Translations under genes and position numbers: made by a program
Assembly: GCF_021228235.1 (NCBI RefSeq)
Contig: NZ_JAJQRG010000006.1
Span: forward strand, 62,001 to 126,000
Length of the DNA: 64,000 nt
From: Pseudophaeobacter flagellatus
GTDB taxonomy: Bacteria > Pseudomonadota > Alphaproteobacteria > Rhodobacterales > Rhodobacteraceae
Reading direction: 5' to 3'
Shown: positions 17,298 through 27,491 of the stretch, in pieces
Layout: each line of letters begins with the position of its first letter
Numbering within the stretch: position 1 is the stretch's first letter
The notes under the pieces: model-generated
The model's input: only the letters and a program-made list of their open reading frames with translations
Databases searched by the model: none
What the model was told of the DNA's origin: nothing

Positions 17298-17328
17298 TGG
17301 CAGGCATGTCGCGCCGATGTGCCTGCCA
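17298..17328 (+). terminator. inverted repeat after leuA, possible terminator
   Basis: TGGCAGGCA (17298-17306) pairs with TGCCTGCCA (17320-17328), 54 nt past leuA. Only a weak T-rich tail (TATTTA) follows. The rest of the 315-bp gap to 17559 shows no gene; its right end is A/T-rich compared with its surroundings and presumably holds the next promoter. Confidence 0.5.
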
Positions 17329-17559
17329 TATTTAACAGGTCATTTTCCTGCTCTCCCTCCCCCCAAAAAATACAGTGCTTCTGCACCCTCCGTGCCCTCA
17401 GAATGCCCTCGCTGCGCGGGTAGTGGGTCTCTCTGTTGGCCATGGTTACGCCCAGACCAAATGCCAGCCAGCCTTTCGCTCCCGGTAAAAAAATTATCAA
17501 AATAGCAACAACTTTTCCCTAAACCGATAACCAACCAAGAATGGAAATCGGTGGTCGAA

Positions 17560-19065
17560 ATGACTCAAGCTCAAAAACAAATCCCACAATCCGCTTCAAA
17601 AGCGATGGATGCGACCTTTTTTGAGCCACTGATGAACAAGCAGAAATATCAGGAGGTGCTGATCACGCTGCAACCACTGATCGCGGCCGGGCAAGCCGAC
17701 GCTGCAATGTTGGACCTGGTCGCTGAATGCTATTTTGGCCTTGGCCGTGCGGATCGCGGCCTGGCGGTACTGGAAGCAATTGTTGAAACCTGGCCAGAAA
17801 ATCTGCCCATCTGGGGCAAACTGGGCAGTCTTAGCCTGCAAAACGGCGATAGCAGCCGCGCCGCTGAAGCCTTTAAGGAAATACTCGTCCAAGAGCCTGA
17901 TTCTGCTACGGCGCTGAGCGCACTTTATGTCGCAGAACCCTTTGCCTGGGATAGCGACTACGCGGCGCGGCTACGCGATCTCTTTACCAACGCCAAACTA
18001 CCAGAAGCAGGACGCGCAGGTGCAATCAACACGTTGGGCAAAGCTGCAGCTGCTGCGGACCAAACCAAGATGGCTATGTTCTATTATGAAGCCGCAAACA
18101 TGGCCACTCCGGGTGACTATGACCCCAGCGCCACATCGGCATCGGTGGCGCAACAATGCAGCTACTTTGATCCCGCCCAGCTACCGCAGTTGCCCGGCCC
18201 TGCCATCAACACCGACAAAGGCGCAGGCACCCAACCCCTGTTCATCGTCGGCCTGCCGCGATCTGGCACCACGCTGGTTGAAAACATGCTTTTGGCCCAT
18301 TCCGATGTCAGCAGCATCGGCGAAAGCCCGGTTCTGATCCAGACCAGAAAAGTCGTCCAACTGCAGCTGTCTCAACAAACCCAGCGGGGGCCAAAGCTGG
18401 TCAAGACTGATGACACGATAGCCAAAAACAATAAGCTACAACAGAACCGGGATCAAAGCTGGGACTGGTGCACGCAGACCAGCCCAGAGCTTGCCCAGAG
18501 GGCGCGCAACGCCTATCTGGCCCAGTATCCACAGAACAACATGTCGTCGCGGATTATCATCGACAAACTTCCGCAGAACCTGTTTGAAATGGGCTTTGCC
18601 CGGATGATCCTGCCGGAAGCCCGCTTTGTCTTCATGATGCGTCATCCTCTGGATGTGGGACTGTCTCTCTTCACAACCAACTTCCATCAAGGCCATGCCT
18701 ATTCAAAGCGGCTGGACTGGATTGGCAAGCATATCCGCACCAATTACGACTCTCTGGACGATTACATTCCCAAGCTCGGGGATAGGCTACGTGTGCAATC
18801 TTACCGCCAGCTGGTCGAAAACCCAGAACCACAAATGCGCGCGCTTGTTGCGCACCTAGGCCTGAATTGGGACCCTGCCTGCCTGACGCCACTAAATAAC
18901 AAGAGCTTGGTCAAAACCGCCTCTGTGACGCAGGTGCGCAAAGGTCTGAACCAATCCGGGCTGGGCAAATGGACCCGGTTTGAGCGCGAACTGACCCCCC
19001 TGATCAAGGCGCTTGGCGGCTGGGACTGGATCAAGGAATGGGAAGCCCGTGACGCCACCCTGTAG
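17560..19065 (+). CDS. TPR-containing sulfotransferase family protein
   Basis: This encodes 501 residues from the ATG (a GTG 9 bases upstream is an alternative). Residues about 20-190 are helical TPR-like repeats (for example LLDLVAECYFGLGRADRGL). The C-terminal half is a sulfotransferase domain whose PAPS-binding loop GLPRSGTT starts near residue 231, with a second conserved segment FVFMMRHPLDVGLS near 355. It would transfer sulfate from PAPS to an unknown acceptor. No PAPS-synthesis genes are adjacent. Confidence 0.85.
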   Translation: MTQAQKQIPQSASKAMDATFFEPLMNKQKYQEVLITLQPLIAAGQADAAMLDLVAECYFGLGRADRGLAVLEAIVETWPENLPIWGKLGSLSLQNGDSSRAAEAFKEILVQEPDSATALSALYVAEPFAWDSDYAARLRDLFTNAKLPEAGRAGAINTLGKAAAAADQTKMAMFYYEAANMATPGDYDPSATSASVAQQCSYFDPAQLPQLPGPAINTDKGAGTQPLFIVGLPRSGTTLVENMLLAHSDVSSIGESPVLIQTRKVVQLQLSQQTQRGPKLVKTDDTIAKNNKLQQNRDQSWDWCTQTSPELAQRARNAYLAQYPQNNMSSRIIIDKLPQNLFEMGFARMILPEARFVFMMRHPLDVGLSLFTTNFHQGHAYSKRLDWIGKHIRTNYDSLDDYIPKLGDRLRVQSYRQLVENPEPQMRALVAHLGLNWDPACLTPLNNKSLVKTASVTQVRKGLNQSGLGKWTRFERELTPLIKALGGWDWIKEWEARDATL

Positions 19066-19080
19066 AGGCCAGTAGAGCGC

Positions 19081-19869
19081 CTATTTCAAACTGCTAAAAA
19101 TCTTGTCCAGCCGGGTGCATTCGGCCTTGGTGCCGTAGGGCGTGTTGACCAAGAACATGCCCGAGCCAATCATCCGGTGCCCAGCCCGTGCCGGGGGAAA
19201 GCGCACCTCATGGCGCAGCGCGCCGGGCAGGTTCTGATGTTCCAGCGCCCGCAGCATGGATGTATGGGTGCCGTCTTTCAGAATGGGATACCACAGCGCC
19301 AGAATGCCAACATTCCATTTCCGGTGCAGCGTCGAGATAAACCCCGGAATGCGGCTGTAGTCGCTTTTGATCTCATAGCTTGGATCCATCAGCAAAAGCC
19401 CGCGCCGGGGCGTTGGCGGTGCCAGCGATTGGGCCAGTTCAAACCCGTCCTGCAGATGCACCTTGGCCCTCCCTCGCGGCAGGGCCTGACGCAGGGCTGC
19501 ATGTTCCCCTGGGTGCAGTTCGGCCAGATGCAGGCTGTCCTGGGGGCGCAGCAGATTGGCCGCAATCAACGGTGAACCCGGATAGGCGGTCTCGCCATGC
19601 GCCGCCTGACAGGAAGCAAGCGCCTGCAGCAGAGGGTGCTCTACCGGCAAAAGGCCCTTCCCCAGAATGCGATCAATCCCCGCCGCCGCCTCGCCGGTTT
19701 TCACAGCCTCGGGGGCATCCAGATGATAAAGCCCACGCCCGGCATGGGTTTCAATATAGCTGATCGGTTTGTCCTTCTGGGTCAGATAGGACAGGATCTC
19801 CGCCAAAAGCGCGTGTTTTTGCACATCGGCCAGGTTACCGGCATGATAGATATGTTGATAGGATAGCAT
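19081..19869 (-). CDS. rlmJ: 23S rRNA (adenine(2030)-N6)-methyltransferase
   Basis: This encodes 262 residues. The N terminus LSYQHIYHAGNLADVQKH is highly characteristic of RlmJ. The SAM-binding section includes the acidic ETHAGRG motif (about 40-46), and the catalytic motif reads DPSYE at 162-166, where many homologues have DPPYE. It methylates A2030 of 23S rRNA. It converges on the sulfotransferase gene and is monocistronic. Confidence 0.9.
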   Translation of the reverse strand: MLSYQHIYHAGNLADVQKHALLAEILSYLTQKDKPISYIETHAGRGLYHLDAPEAVKTGEAAAGIDRILGKGLLPVEHPLLQALASCQAAHGETAYPGSPLIAANLLRPQDSLHLAELHPGEHAALRQALPRGRAKVHLQDGFELAQSLAPPTPRRGLLLMDPSYEIKSDYSRIPGFISTLHRKWNVGILALWYPILKDGTHTSMLRALEHQNLPGALRHEVRFPPARAGHRMIGSGMFLVNTPYGTKAECTRLDKIFSSLK

Positions 19870-21217
<1,348 letters not shown>

Positions 21218-21288
21218 TCGGGCAGCGCGGCCCCGCCAGCCCGATCTGATCGCAGGGCGGGCCGGGACAGCAGCCAGAAAGGAGCCCC

Positions 21289-22251
21289 TTGGCCAAAGAT
21301 CGCTCCCAGCGTGAAGACTATGCAACGCCGCTGCGCCGCCTGTTCGTCGTGGTGGTCTGCCTCTGTCTGACGGCTCTGTTTCTGGTCTGGCGCATCGACA
21401 GCCCAAGGGTCGAACGCTTTCGCGCCCAGCTGATTGACACGGTCGTGCCCAATATGGATTGGGCCATGGTGCCGGTCACCGGCACCGTCAATCTGTTTCG
21501 CGATTTTCGAAGCTATCAACGTCTGGCCGAACAAAACCGCGAGCTGCGTTCGGAACTGCGCCAGATGCGCGCCTGGAAAGAGGCGGCGCTGCAGCTGGAG
21601 CAGGAAAACGCCCGCCTGCTGGACCTGAACAATGTGCGGCTTGATCCCAAGCTTACCTTTATCACCGGCGTGGTCATGGCCGACAGCGGCTCGCCGTTTC
21701 GTCAGTCTGTCATCTTGAATGTCGGTGCCCGTGATGGCATCCAGGATGGCTGGGCCACCATGGATGGCATTGGTCTGGTTGGGCGGATTTCCGGCACCGG
21801 GCGCAACACCGCGCGGGTGATCCTGCTCACCGATGCGGCCAGCGCCGTGCCGGTGACCATCCAGCCCTCGGGGCAGACTGCGCTTGTGACCGGCGACAAC
21901 AGCGCCGCACCACTGCTGACCTTTCTGGAAAACGCCGATCTGGTGCGCCCGGGCGACCGGATCGTCACATCGGGCGATGGCGGTGTTTTTCCGGCTGGGC
22001 TGCTGGTTGGACAGGCCACCGAGGACCGCAGCGGCCGCATGCGGGTGCGGTTGTCGGCCGATTATGAGCGGCTTGAATACCTGCGGGTGCTGCGCCATCA
22101 CGGCACCCAGGTGATTGGCGATCCCGGCGGATTGATCGTTCCCGCCCCCGGTGCCACCACCCCGAAATCCCGCCCCGGAGATCTGGATCCCACCCCCGAT
22201 GCCCAGACCGACGCCGACACCGCTCCTGCAACGGGGGCCGAGAATGGCTGA
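21289..22251 (+). CDS. mreC: rod-shape determining protein MreC
   Basis: This encodes 320 residues. A single TM helix (about 18-36) is followed by a coiled coil (about 78-110, EQNRELRSELRQMR...) and the MreC beta-barrel domain. A Pro/Asp/Ala-rich tail occupies the last about 40 residues. MreC links cytoplasmic MreB to periplasmic PBP2. The start is TTG, chosen because AGAAAGGAG lies 4 nt upstream and there is no ATG nearby. The 3' end overlaps mreD by 8 bases. Confidence 0.93.
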   Translation: MAKDRSQREDYATPLRRLFVVVVCLCLTALFLVWRIDSPRVERFRAQLIDTVVPNMDWAMVPVTGTVNLFRDFRSYQRLAEQNRELRSELRQMRAWKEAALQLEQENARLLDLNNVRLDPKLTFITGVVMADSGSPFRQSVILNVGARDGIQDGWATMDGIGLVGRISGTGRNTARVILLTDAASAVPVTIQPSGQTALVTGDNSAAPLLTFLENADLVRPGDRIVTSGDGGVFPAGLLVGQATEDRSGRMRVRLSADYERLEYLRVLRHHGTQVIGDPGGLIVPAPGATTPKSRPGDLDPTPDAQTDADTAPATGAENG

Positions 22252-22783
22252 GGTCACCCCCGCCAGAATTCTGCTCATGCGGTTCAGCTTTGTCGGGCTG
22301 GCGTTTCTGGTGATCTTTTTTCACCTGCTACCACTGGATACGCTGGCGCGCAATTGGGCACCGCCGGATCTGCTGACCGCTCTGGCCATGGCCTGGACGC
22401 TGCGCCGCCCGGATTACGTGCCAATTTCACTGCTGGTCCCGGTGCTGCTTTTGGCGGATTTCCTGTTTCACCGCCCGCCTGGCCTGCTGACACTTTTGGT
22501 AGTTCTGGGTTGTGAATTCCTGCGCTCGCGTGGCCAGAACCAGCACGAAGGTACCTTTGCCGCCGAGTGGCTCTCGGTGACAGTGGTCCTGACGGTCATC
22601 ACCATCTTGAACCGTGTCACCCTTTCGCTTTTTGCGGTGCCGCAGGCGCCGCTGGGCCTGTCGGTCATTGAAACCATAGCGACCATTGTGACCTACCCGC
22701 TGGTGGTGCTGTTCAGCCAGGGGCTTCTTGGCGTGCGCAAACTCTCGGCCACCGAGGCCGAAATTCTGGGAGCTCGCAAATGA
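22244..22783 (+). CDS. mreD: rod-shape determining protein MreD
   Basis: This encodes 179 residues with about five TM helices, the usual MreD topology. The ATG at 22244 lies inside the mreC end; an in-frame extension to 22151 would overlap the mreC tail and is rejected. MreD is an integral membrane partner of MreC and the elongasome. Its stop overlaps the mrdA start (ATGA), so the operon is tightly coupled. Confidence 0.9.
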   Translation: MAEVTPARILLMRFSFVGLAFLVIFFHLLPLDTLARNWAPPDLLTALAMAWTLRRPDYVPISLLVPVLLLADFLFHRPPGLLTLLVVLGCEFLRSRGQNQHEGTFAAEWLSVTVVLTVITILNRVTLSLFAVPQAPLGLSVIETIATIVTYPLVVLFSQGLLGVRKLSATEAEILGARK

Positions 22784-24726
22784 AACGCACCCCAAAGGAT
22801 CTGGAAGGTGCCCATCGCAAGCTGAGCCGCCGCGCGCTGCTATTGGGCGGGCTGCAACTGGGCTTTGCCGGGGGTCTGGCCGCGCGCATGCGCTATCTGC
22901 AGGTCGATCAGGCAGATCAGTTCCGCCTGCTGGCCGAAGAGAACCGCATCAACATCCGCCTGTTGGCCCCCGCCCGTGGCGAGGTTTTTGATCGCAACGG
23001 CAAGACCCTGGCGCATAACTCTCCCTCCTATCGGATCATCATCGTCCCCGAAGACGCCGGTGATGTGGAGGCGGTGATCGCCAGGCTGTCAAAGCTGATC
23101 CACCTGCCCGCCGAAGACATCGAGCGCGCCCGCACAGAGATGCGCCGCTCGCCACCTTTTTTGCCGATCACCCTGGCTGACCAGCTGACCTGGGAAGATA
23201 TTTCAAAGGTGGCAGTGAACGCCCCGGCCCTGCCCGGCATCACCCCAGAGGTCGGCCTGACCCGAATCTATCCGCAGCAAAGCGATTTTGCCCATGTGGT
23301 GGGCTATGTGGGACCCGTGTCCGATTATGACCTTAGCAAACTGGATTCACCGGACCCGGTGCTGCGCATTCCGCGTTTTCAGATCGGCAAGGTCGGCTTT
23401 GAGGCCAAGCGCGAAGATGTGCTGCGCGGCACCGCCGGGGCCAAACGGGTCGAAGTAAACGCCACTGGCCGCGTCATGCGAGAACTGGACCGCAAGGAAG
23501 GCCAGGCCGGCGCCGATATGCAGCTAGCGGTAGATGCGGGATTGCAGAACTACGCCCAGGCCCGGCTGGGCGCCGAGAGCGCCGCCGTGGTGGTGGTGGA
23601 CTGCGACACGGGTGACCTGCGCGCCATCGCCTCTGCCCCCAGTTTTGACCCCAACCTGTTTGTTCGCGGCATTTCGGTAGCGGACTACAGCCTGCTCACC
23701 GAGGATCCCTACCGCCCCCTGGCCAACAAGACCGTACAGGGCACCTACCCACCCGGATCGACCTTCAAAATGGTCGTCTCGCTGGCAGCACTCGAAGAAG
23801 GGCTGATCGGGCCGGAAGATACCGTCTGGTGCCCCGGCTATCTAGAGGTCTCGGGACGGCGCTTTCACTGCTGGAAACGGGCCGGGCATGGCCATGTCGA
23901 TCTCAACACCTCGCTCAAGCAATCCTGCGATGTCTATTACTACGATCTGGCAATCAAGGTGGGCATCGACAAGATTTCAGCCATGGCCAACCGGATGGGG
24001 CTGGGAGTGCGCCACGACCTGCCGATGTCGGCCGTGGCCAGCGGGCTGGCCCCTGATCGGGACTGGAAGGCACGGGTACGCGGCCAGGACTGGCTAGTCG
24101 GGGATACCGTCAATGCCTCTATTGGCCAGGGGTTCATGCTGGCCTCGCCGATGCAGCTGGCGGTGATGACCGCCCGCCTGGCCACAGGGCGCAGTGTGAC
24201 CCCACGCCTGGTGAAATCCATCGACGGGGTAGAACAGCCCTCAGGGGCAGGCACCTCCATGGGCCTGAATGAAAACAATCTGCGCATGATACGACGCGGC
24301 ATGTATTCGGTCAGCAACGACCGGCGCGGCACTGGCTATCGCTCGCGTATCATTGCCGAAGGCATGCGAATGGGCGGCAAGAGCGGCACCAGCCAGGTCC
24401 GCAACATCACCGCCGCCGAACGCGCCGCCGGGGTGATCCGCAACAAGGATCTGCCATGGGAGCGGCGCGATCACGCGCTCTACGTTTGTTTTGCCCCCTT
24501 CGACAAACCCAAATACGCCATCTCGGTGATCGTTGAACACGGGGGTGGTGGCTCTACCGCTGCGGCCCCCATTGCCCGCGACGTGATGTTGCAAGCACTT
24601 TACGATGGCACGCCCCCCCTTTCGGCCTATCCCAAAGGGGATCGTAGCCGCATCAAGGCCCAGCAAGAGCGGCTGGAACGCGAACGCATCAAAAGCGACC
24701 ACCCCCAGGACAGTGACCGGGCATGA
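22780..24726 (+). CDS. mrdA: penicillin-binding protein 2 (peptidoglycan D,D-transpeptidase)
   Basis: This encodes 648 residues. It has an N-terminal TM (about 19-36), a PBP dimerisation/pedestal domain, and a transpeptidase domain with the three active-site motifs: S327-T-F-K, S382-C-D and K534-S-G. It performs cross-linking for cell elongation, paired with RodA and activated by MreC. It overlaps mreD and rodA by 4 bases each (ATGA), consistent with stoichiometric production. Confidence 0.96.
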   Translation: MKRTPKDLEGAHRKLSRRALLLGGLQLGFAGGLAARMRYLQVDQADQFRLLAEENRINIRLLAPARGEVFDRNGKTLAHNSPSYRIIIVPEDAGDVEAVIARLSKLIHLPAEDIERARTEMRRSPPFLPITLADQLTWEDISKVAVNAPALPGITPEVGLTRIYPQQSDFAHVVGYVGPVSDYDLSKLDSPDPVLRIPRFQIGKVGFEAKREDVLRGTAGAKRVEVNATGRVMRELDRKEGQAGADMQLAVDAGLQNYAQARLGAESAAVVVVDCDTGDLRAIASAPSFDPNLFVRGISVADYSLLTEDPYRPLANKTVQGTYPPGSTFKMVVSLAALEEGLIGPEDTVWCPGYLEVSGRRFHCWKRAGHGHVDLNTSLKQSCDVYYYDLAIKVGIDKISAMANRMGLGVRHDLPMSAVASGLAPDRDWKARVRGQDWLVGDTVNASIGQGFMLASPMQLAVMTARLATGRSVTPRLVKSIDGVEQPSGAGTSMGLNENNLRMIRRGMYSVSNDRRGTGYRSRIIAEGMRMGGKSGTSQVRNITAAERAAGVIRNKDLPWERRDHALYVCFAPFDKPKYAISVIVEHGGGGSTAAAPIARDVMLQALYDGTPPLSAYPKGDRSRIKAQQERLERERIKSDHPQDSDRA

Positions 24727-25862
24727 GCTATCTTGAGTATAACGCCAAGGCGACCCCCTCGGGGTTTCGCAAGATCCTCTATCTGAACTGGCCGCTGACC
24801 CTGTTGCTGGCCTCGGTGGCCGGGGTTGGGTTCCTGATGCTCTACTCGGTGGCGGGAGGTTCCTTTTCGCCCTGGGCCGAACCACAGTTCAAACGCTTCC
24901 TGTTGGGTATGGGGGTGATGCTGGTGGTGGGCATGGTGCCGATCTGGTTCTGGCGCAATATCTCGGTGCTGGCCTATCTGATCTCTGTTGCCCTGCTCCT
25001 GGCGGTTGAATTCTTTGGCACCGTTGGCATGGGGGCGCAGCGCTGGATCGACATTGGCTTTATGCGGCTGCAGCCCTCAGAGCTGATGAAGATCACCTCT
25101 GTCATGCTCTTGGCCGCCTATTACGACTGGCTGCCGCCAGAGCGCAGCTCGCGGCCAATCTGGGTGTTGCTGCCGTTGCTGATGATCCTATTCCCCACCC
25201 TTCTGGTGCTGCGCCAACCGGATCTGGGCACCTCGATCCTGTTGATGGCCGCCGGCGGTGGGGTGATGTTTCTGGCTGGGGTCCACTGGGCCTATTTCGC
25301 CGCCGTCATTGGCGCCGCCGTGGGGCTGGTGAGCGCCGTATTCCAAAGCCGCGGCACCGACTGGCAGCTGCTCAAGGACTACCAATATCGCCGCATCGAC
25401 ACCTTCCTCGACCCTTCACAAGACCCGTTGGGCGCGGGCTATCATATCACCCAATCCAAGATCGCCCTGGGCTCGGGCGGCTGGTCCGGGCGCGGCTATA
25501 TGCAGGGCACCCAATCACGGCTGAACTTTCTACCGGAAAAACACACCGATTTCATCTTCACCACCCTGGCCGAAGAGTTTGGCTTTATTGGCGGCCTCAC
25601 CCTGCTCAGCCTCTATATGCTGATCATCGTCTTTTGCGTCGCCACCGCGCTGGCCGCCAAGGATCGGTTTTCATCGCTGGTCTCCCTGGGTGTGGCCATC
25701 ACCTTTTTCCTGTTCTTTGCCGTCAATATGTCAATGGTCATGGGGCTGGCCCCCGTCGTGGGCGTGCCACTGCCGCTGGTTTCTTACGGGGGCTCGGCGA
25801 TGCTGGTGCTGCTGGCCGCCTTTGGTCTGGTCCAAAGCGCCAATGTACACCGCCCCCGCTAG
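24723..25862 (+). CDS. rodA: peptidoglycan glycosyltransferase RodA
   Basis: This encodes 379 residues, a SEDS-family polytopic membrane protein with about ten TM helices. Typical segments are LRQPDLGTS, the extracytoplasmic loop ITQSKIALGSGG..GRGY, and LPEKHTDFIF near the C terminus. It polymerises lipid II in the elongasome with PBP2. It is the last gene of the mre operon and is followed at once by a strong hairpin. Confidence 0.96.
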   Translation: MSYLEYNAKATPSGFRKILYLNWPLTLLLASVAGVGFLMLYSVAGGSFSPWAEPQFKRFLLGMGVMLVVGMVPIWFWRNISVLAYLISVALLLAVEFFGTVGMGAQRWIDIGFMRLQPSELMKITSVMLLAAYYDWLPPERSSRPIWVLLPLLMILFPTLLVLRQPDLGTSILLMAAGGGVMFLAGVHWAYFAAVIGAAVGLVSAVFQSRGTDWQLLKDYQYRRIDTFLDPSQDPLGAGYHITQSKIALGSGGWSGRGYMQGTQSRLNFLPEKHTDFIFTTLAEEFGFIGGLTLLSLYMLIIVFCVATALAAKDRFSSLVSLGVAITFFLFFAVNMSMVMGLAPVVGVPLPLVSYGGSAMLVLLAAFGLVQSANVHRPR

Positions 25863-25892
25863 GCCTTGCCCCCTGCCAACAGGGGGCAAGGC
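25863..25892 (+). terminator. strong hairpin ending the mreB-rodA operon
   Basis: GCCTTGCCCCCTG and CAGGGGGCAAGGC form a perfect 13-bp stem with a CCAA loop, starting one base after the rodA stop. The following AAATATCT is only weakly T-rich, so termination is inferred from position and stem strength. Confidence 0.65.
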
Positions 25893-26021
25893 AAATATCT
25901 ACAATCAGGCTTGATACTTGTGGCGAACCCTGGATCCATGAGAAACCCATGCCAGAACACAAGCTGCGGCTTTCCATGGCATCCCCCGATACCAAGGAAC
26001 ACCGCGATCGGAGCACAAAGC

Positions 26022-26432
26022 ATGAGCATCTTTCACCTCGCCTATCATGTGGATGACCTGGACAAGGCCCGCGCGTTTTATGGCGGCCTGTTGGGCTGCA
26101 CCGAGGGGCGCAGCACCGACACCTGGGTCGACTACAACTTCTTTGGCCACCAGATCTCACTGCACCTGGGAGTTGCCTTTGCCACCACCAATACCGGAAA
26201 GGTCGGGGAACACATGGTGCCGATGCCACATCTGGGGGTGATCCTGCCCCAGCAGGACTGGCAGGCCTTGGCCGATCACCTGGTGCAGGCGGGGCTGAAT
26301 TTCACCCTGCCCCCAACCACACGCTTTGCCAATGAACCGGGTGAACAAAGCACCATGTTCTTTCACGACCCCGCCGGCAACCCGATCGAGATCAAGGGTT
26401 TCAAGGACATGACCGGGGTATTTGCAACATGA
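26022..26432 (+). CDS. VOC-family (glyoxalase/dioxygenase fold) protein
   Basis: This encodes 136 residues. Paired beta-alpha-beta-beta-beta modules start with FHLAYHVDDLDKARAFYGGLLGC and end with MFFHDPAGNPIEIKGF, containing the usual metal-ligand positions (H near residue 8, E near 127). The function in this superfamily ranges from glyoxalase to isomerase and cannot be assigned. The ATG at 26022 gives the canonical N terminus; the longer frame is not needed. Its stop overlaps ghrA (ATGA), so the two are co-translated. Confidence 0.85.
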   Translation: MSIFHLAYHVDDLDKARAFYGGLLGCTEGRSTDTWVDYNFFGHQISLHLGVAFATTNTGKVGEHMVPMPHLGVILPQQDWQALADHLVQAGLNFTLPPTTRFANEPGEQSTMFFHDPAGNPIEIKGFKDMTGVFAT

Positions 26433-27355
26433 TCAAGGTTCAGTTCGCCGCCCACCCGGAACGCTGGGACAGCTATCGGCCTGCGCTAGAAACCGCCTTT
26501 GCCGCCGCCCAACTACAGGTCGACCTGCGCCAGGATCACCCCGCCGCCGAGGTGGACTATGTGATCTACGCCCCCAACTCCGACCTGCAGGATTTCACCC
26601 CCTACACCCGATGCAAGGCGGTGTTCAGCCTCTGGGCCGGGGTAGAAAAGATCACCGGCAACACCAGCCTGACACAGCCCCTGTGCCGGATGGTCGATCC
26701 TGGGCTGACAGCCGGCATGGTGGAATGGGTCACCGGTCATGTGCTGCGCTACCACCTTGACATCGACCGCAGCATCGCCACCCAGGATCGCTGGGATCCG
26801 GTTGTGCCCCCCCTGGCACAGGAACGACCCGTCACCCTGCTGGGGCTCGGCGCATTGGGAACCGCCTGCGCCACCGCTCTGCAGCGGCTCGGCTTTCCCG
26901 TCACCGGCTGGTCACGGTCGCAAAAAACGCTTACAGGCCTTCACTGCGAACATGGGGCCGAGGGGCTGACACGCGCCCTTGAAACCGCCCAGATCGTGAT
27001 ATTGCTGCTGCCCGACACTGCCGCCACAGAAAACACCCTGAATGCAACAACCTTGGCGCATCTGCCCAAAGGCGCGCGAATCATCAACCCCGGCCGCGGC
27101 CCCCTGATCGACGATGTCGCCCTGCTGGACGCTCTCGACAGCGGCCGGATTGCCCATGCCACCCTTGATGTCTTCCGACAAGAACCACTGCCGCAAACCC
27201 ATCCCTTTTGGGCCCACCCACGGGTCACGGTCACGCCCCATATCGCGGCAGAAACTCGCCCCCTGACAGCGGCACGGATGATTGCGAAAAACATCCAGCA
27301 CGGCGAAAGCGGCCTGCCCTTTCTCAACCAGGTCGATCGCCAGCTCGGCTACTGA
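26429..27355 (+). CDS. ghrA: glyoxylate/hydroxypyruvate reductase A family
   Basis: This encodes 308 residues of a D-2-hydroxyacid dehydrogenase. The NAD(P)-binding loop is GLGALGTACA near 138-147, the catalytic Arg region lies in NPGRGPLID, and the His lies in VTPHIAAET. The N-terminal layout (QFAAHPERWDSY, then FSLWAGVEKI) matches GhrA rather than GhrB. It reduces glyoxylate and hydroxypyruvate. It is coupled to the VOC gene upstream, suggesting joint handling of a small oxo-acid or aldehyde. Confidence 0.88.
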   Translation: MIKVQFAAHPERWDSYRPALETAFAAAQLQVDLRQDHPAAEVDYVIYAPNSDLQDFTPYTRCKAVFSLWAGVEKITGNTSLTQPLCRMVDPGLTAGMVEWVTGHVLRYHLDIDRSIATQDRWDPVVPPLAQERPVTLLGLGALGTACATALQRLGFPVTGWSRSQKTLTGLHCEHGAEGLTRALETAQIVILLLPDTAATENTLNATTLAHLPKGARIINPGRGPLIDDVALLDALDSGRIAHATLDVFRQEPLPQTHPFWAHPRVTVTPHIAAETRPLTAARMIAKNIQHGESGLPFLNQVDRQLGY

Positions 27356-27389
27356 TCAGCCCAGGCTGCCAATGCGGGCAACGGCAGGC

Positions 27390-27432
27390 ACCTCCCCCAT
27401 ATTCATCTTACGAAAAATACCTCGGGGGAGGT
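27390..27432. terminator. inverted repeat between converging ghrA and M3 peptidase genes
   Basis: ACCTCCCCC (27390-27398) pairs with GGGGGAGGT (27424-27432) around a 25-nt A/T-rich loop. A second G/C-rich pair (GGGGGC/GCCCCC) follows. Its position between convergent genes suggests a bidirectional terminator or a dispersed palindromic element. Confidence 0.5.
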
Positions 27433-27491
27433 CGCAGACCGGGGGCAGCGCCCCCTCCCACCGCGCCTCTGTGCTCAGCCCGGCAACACAG

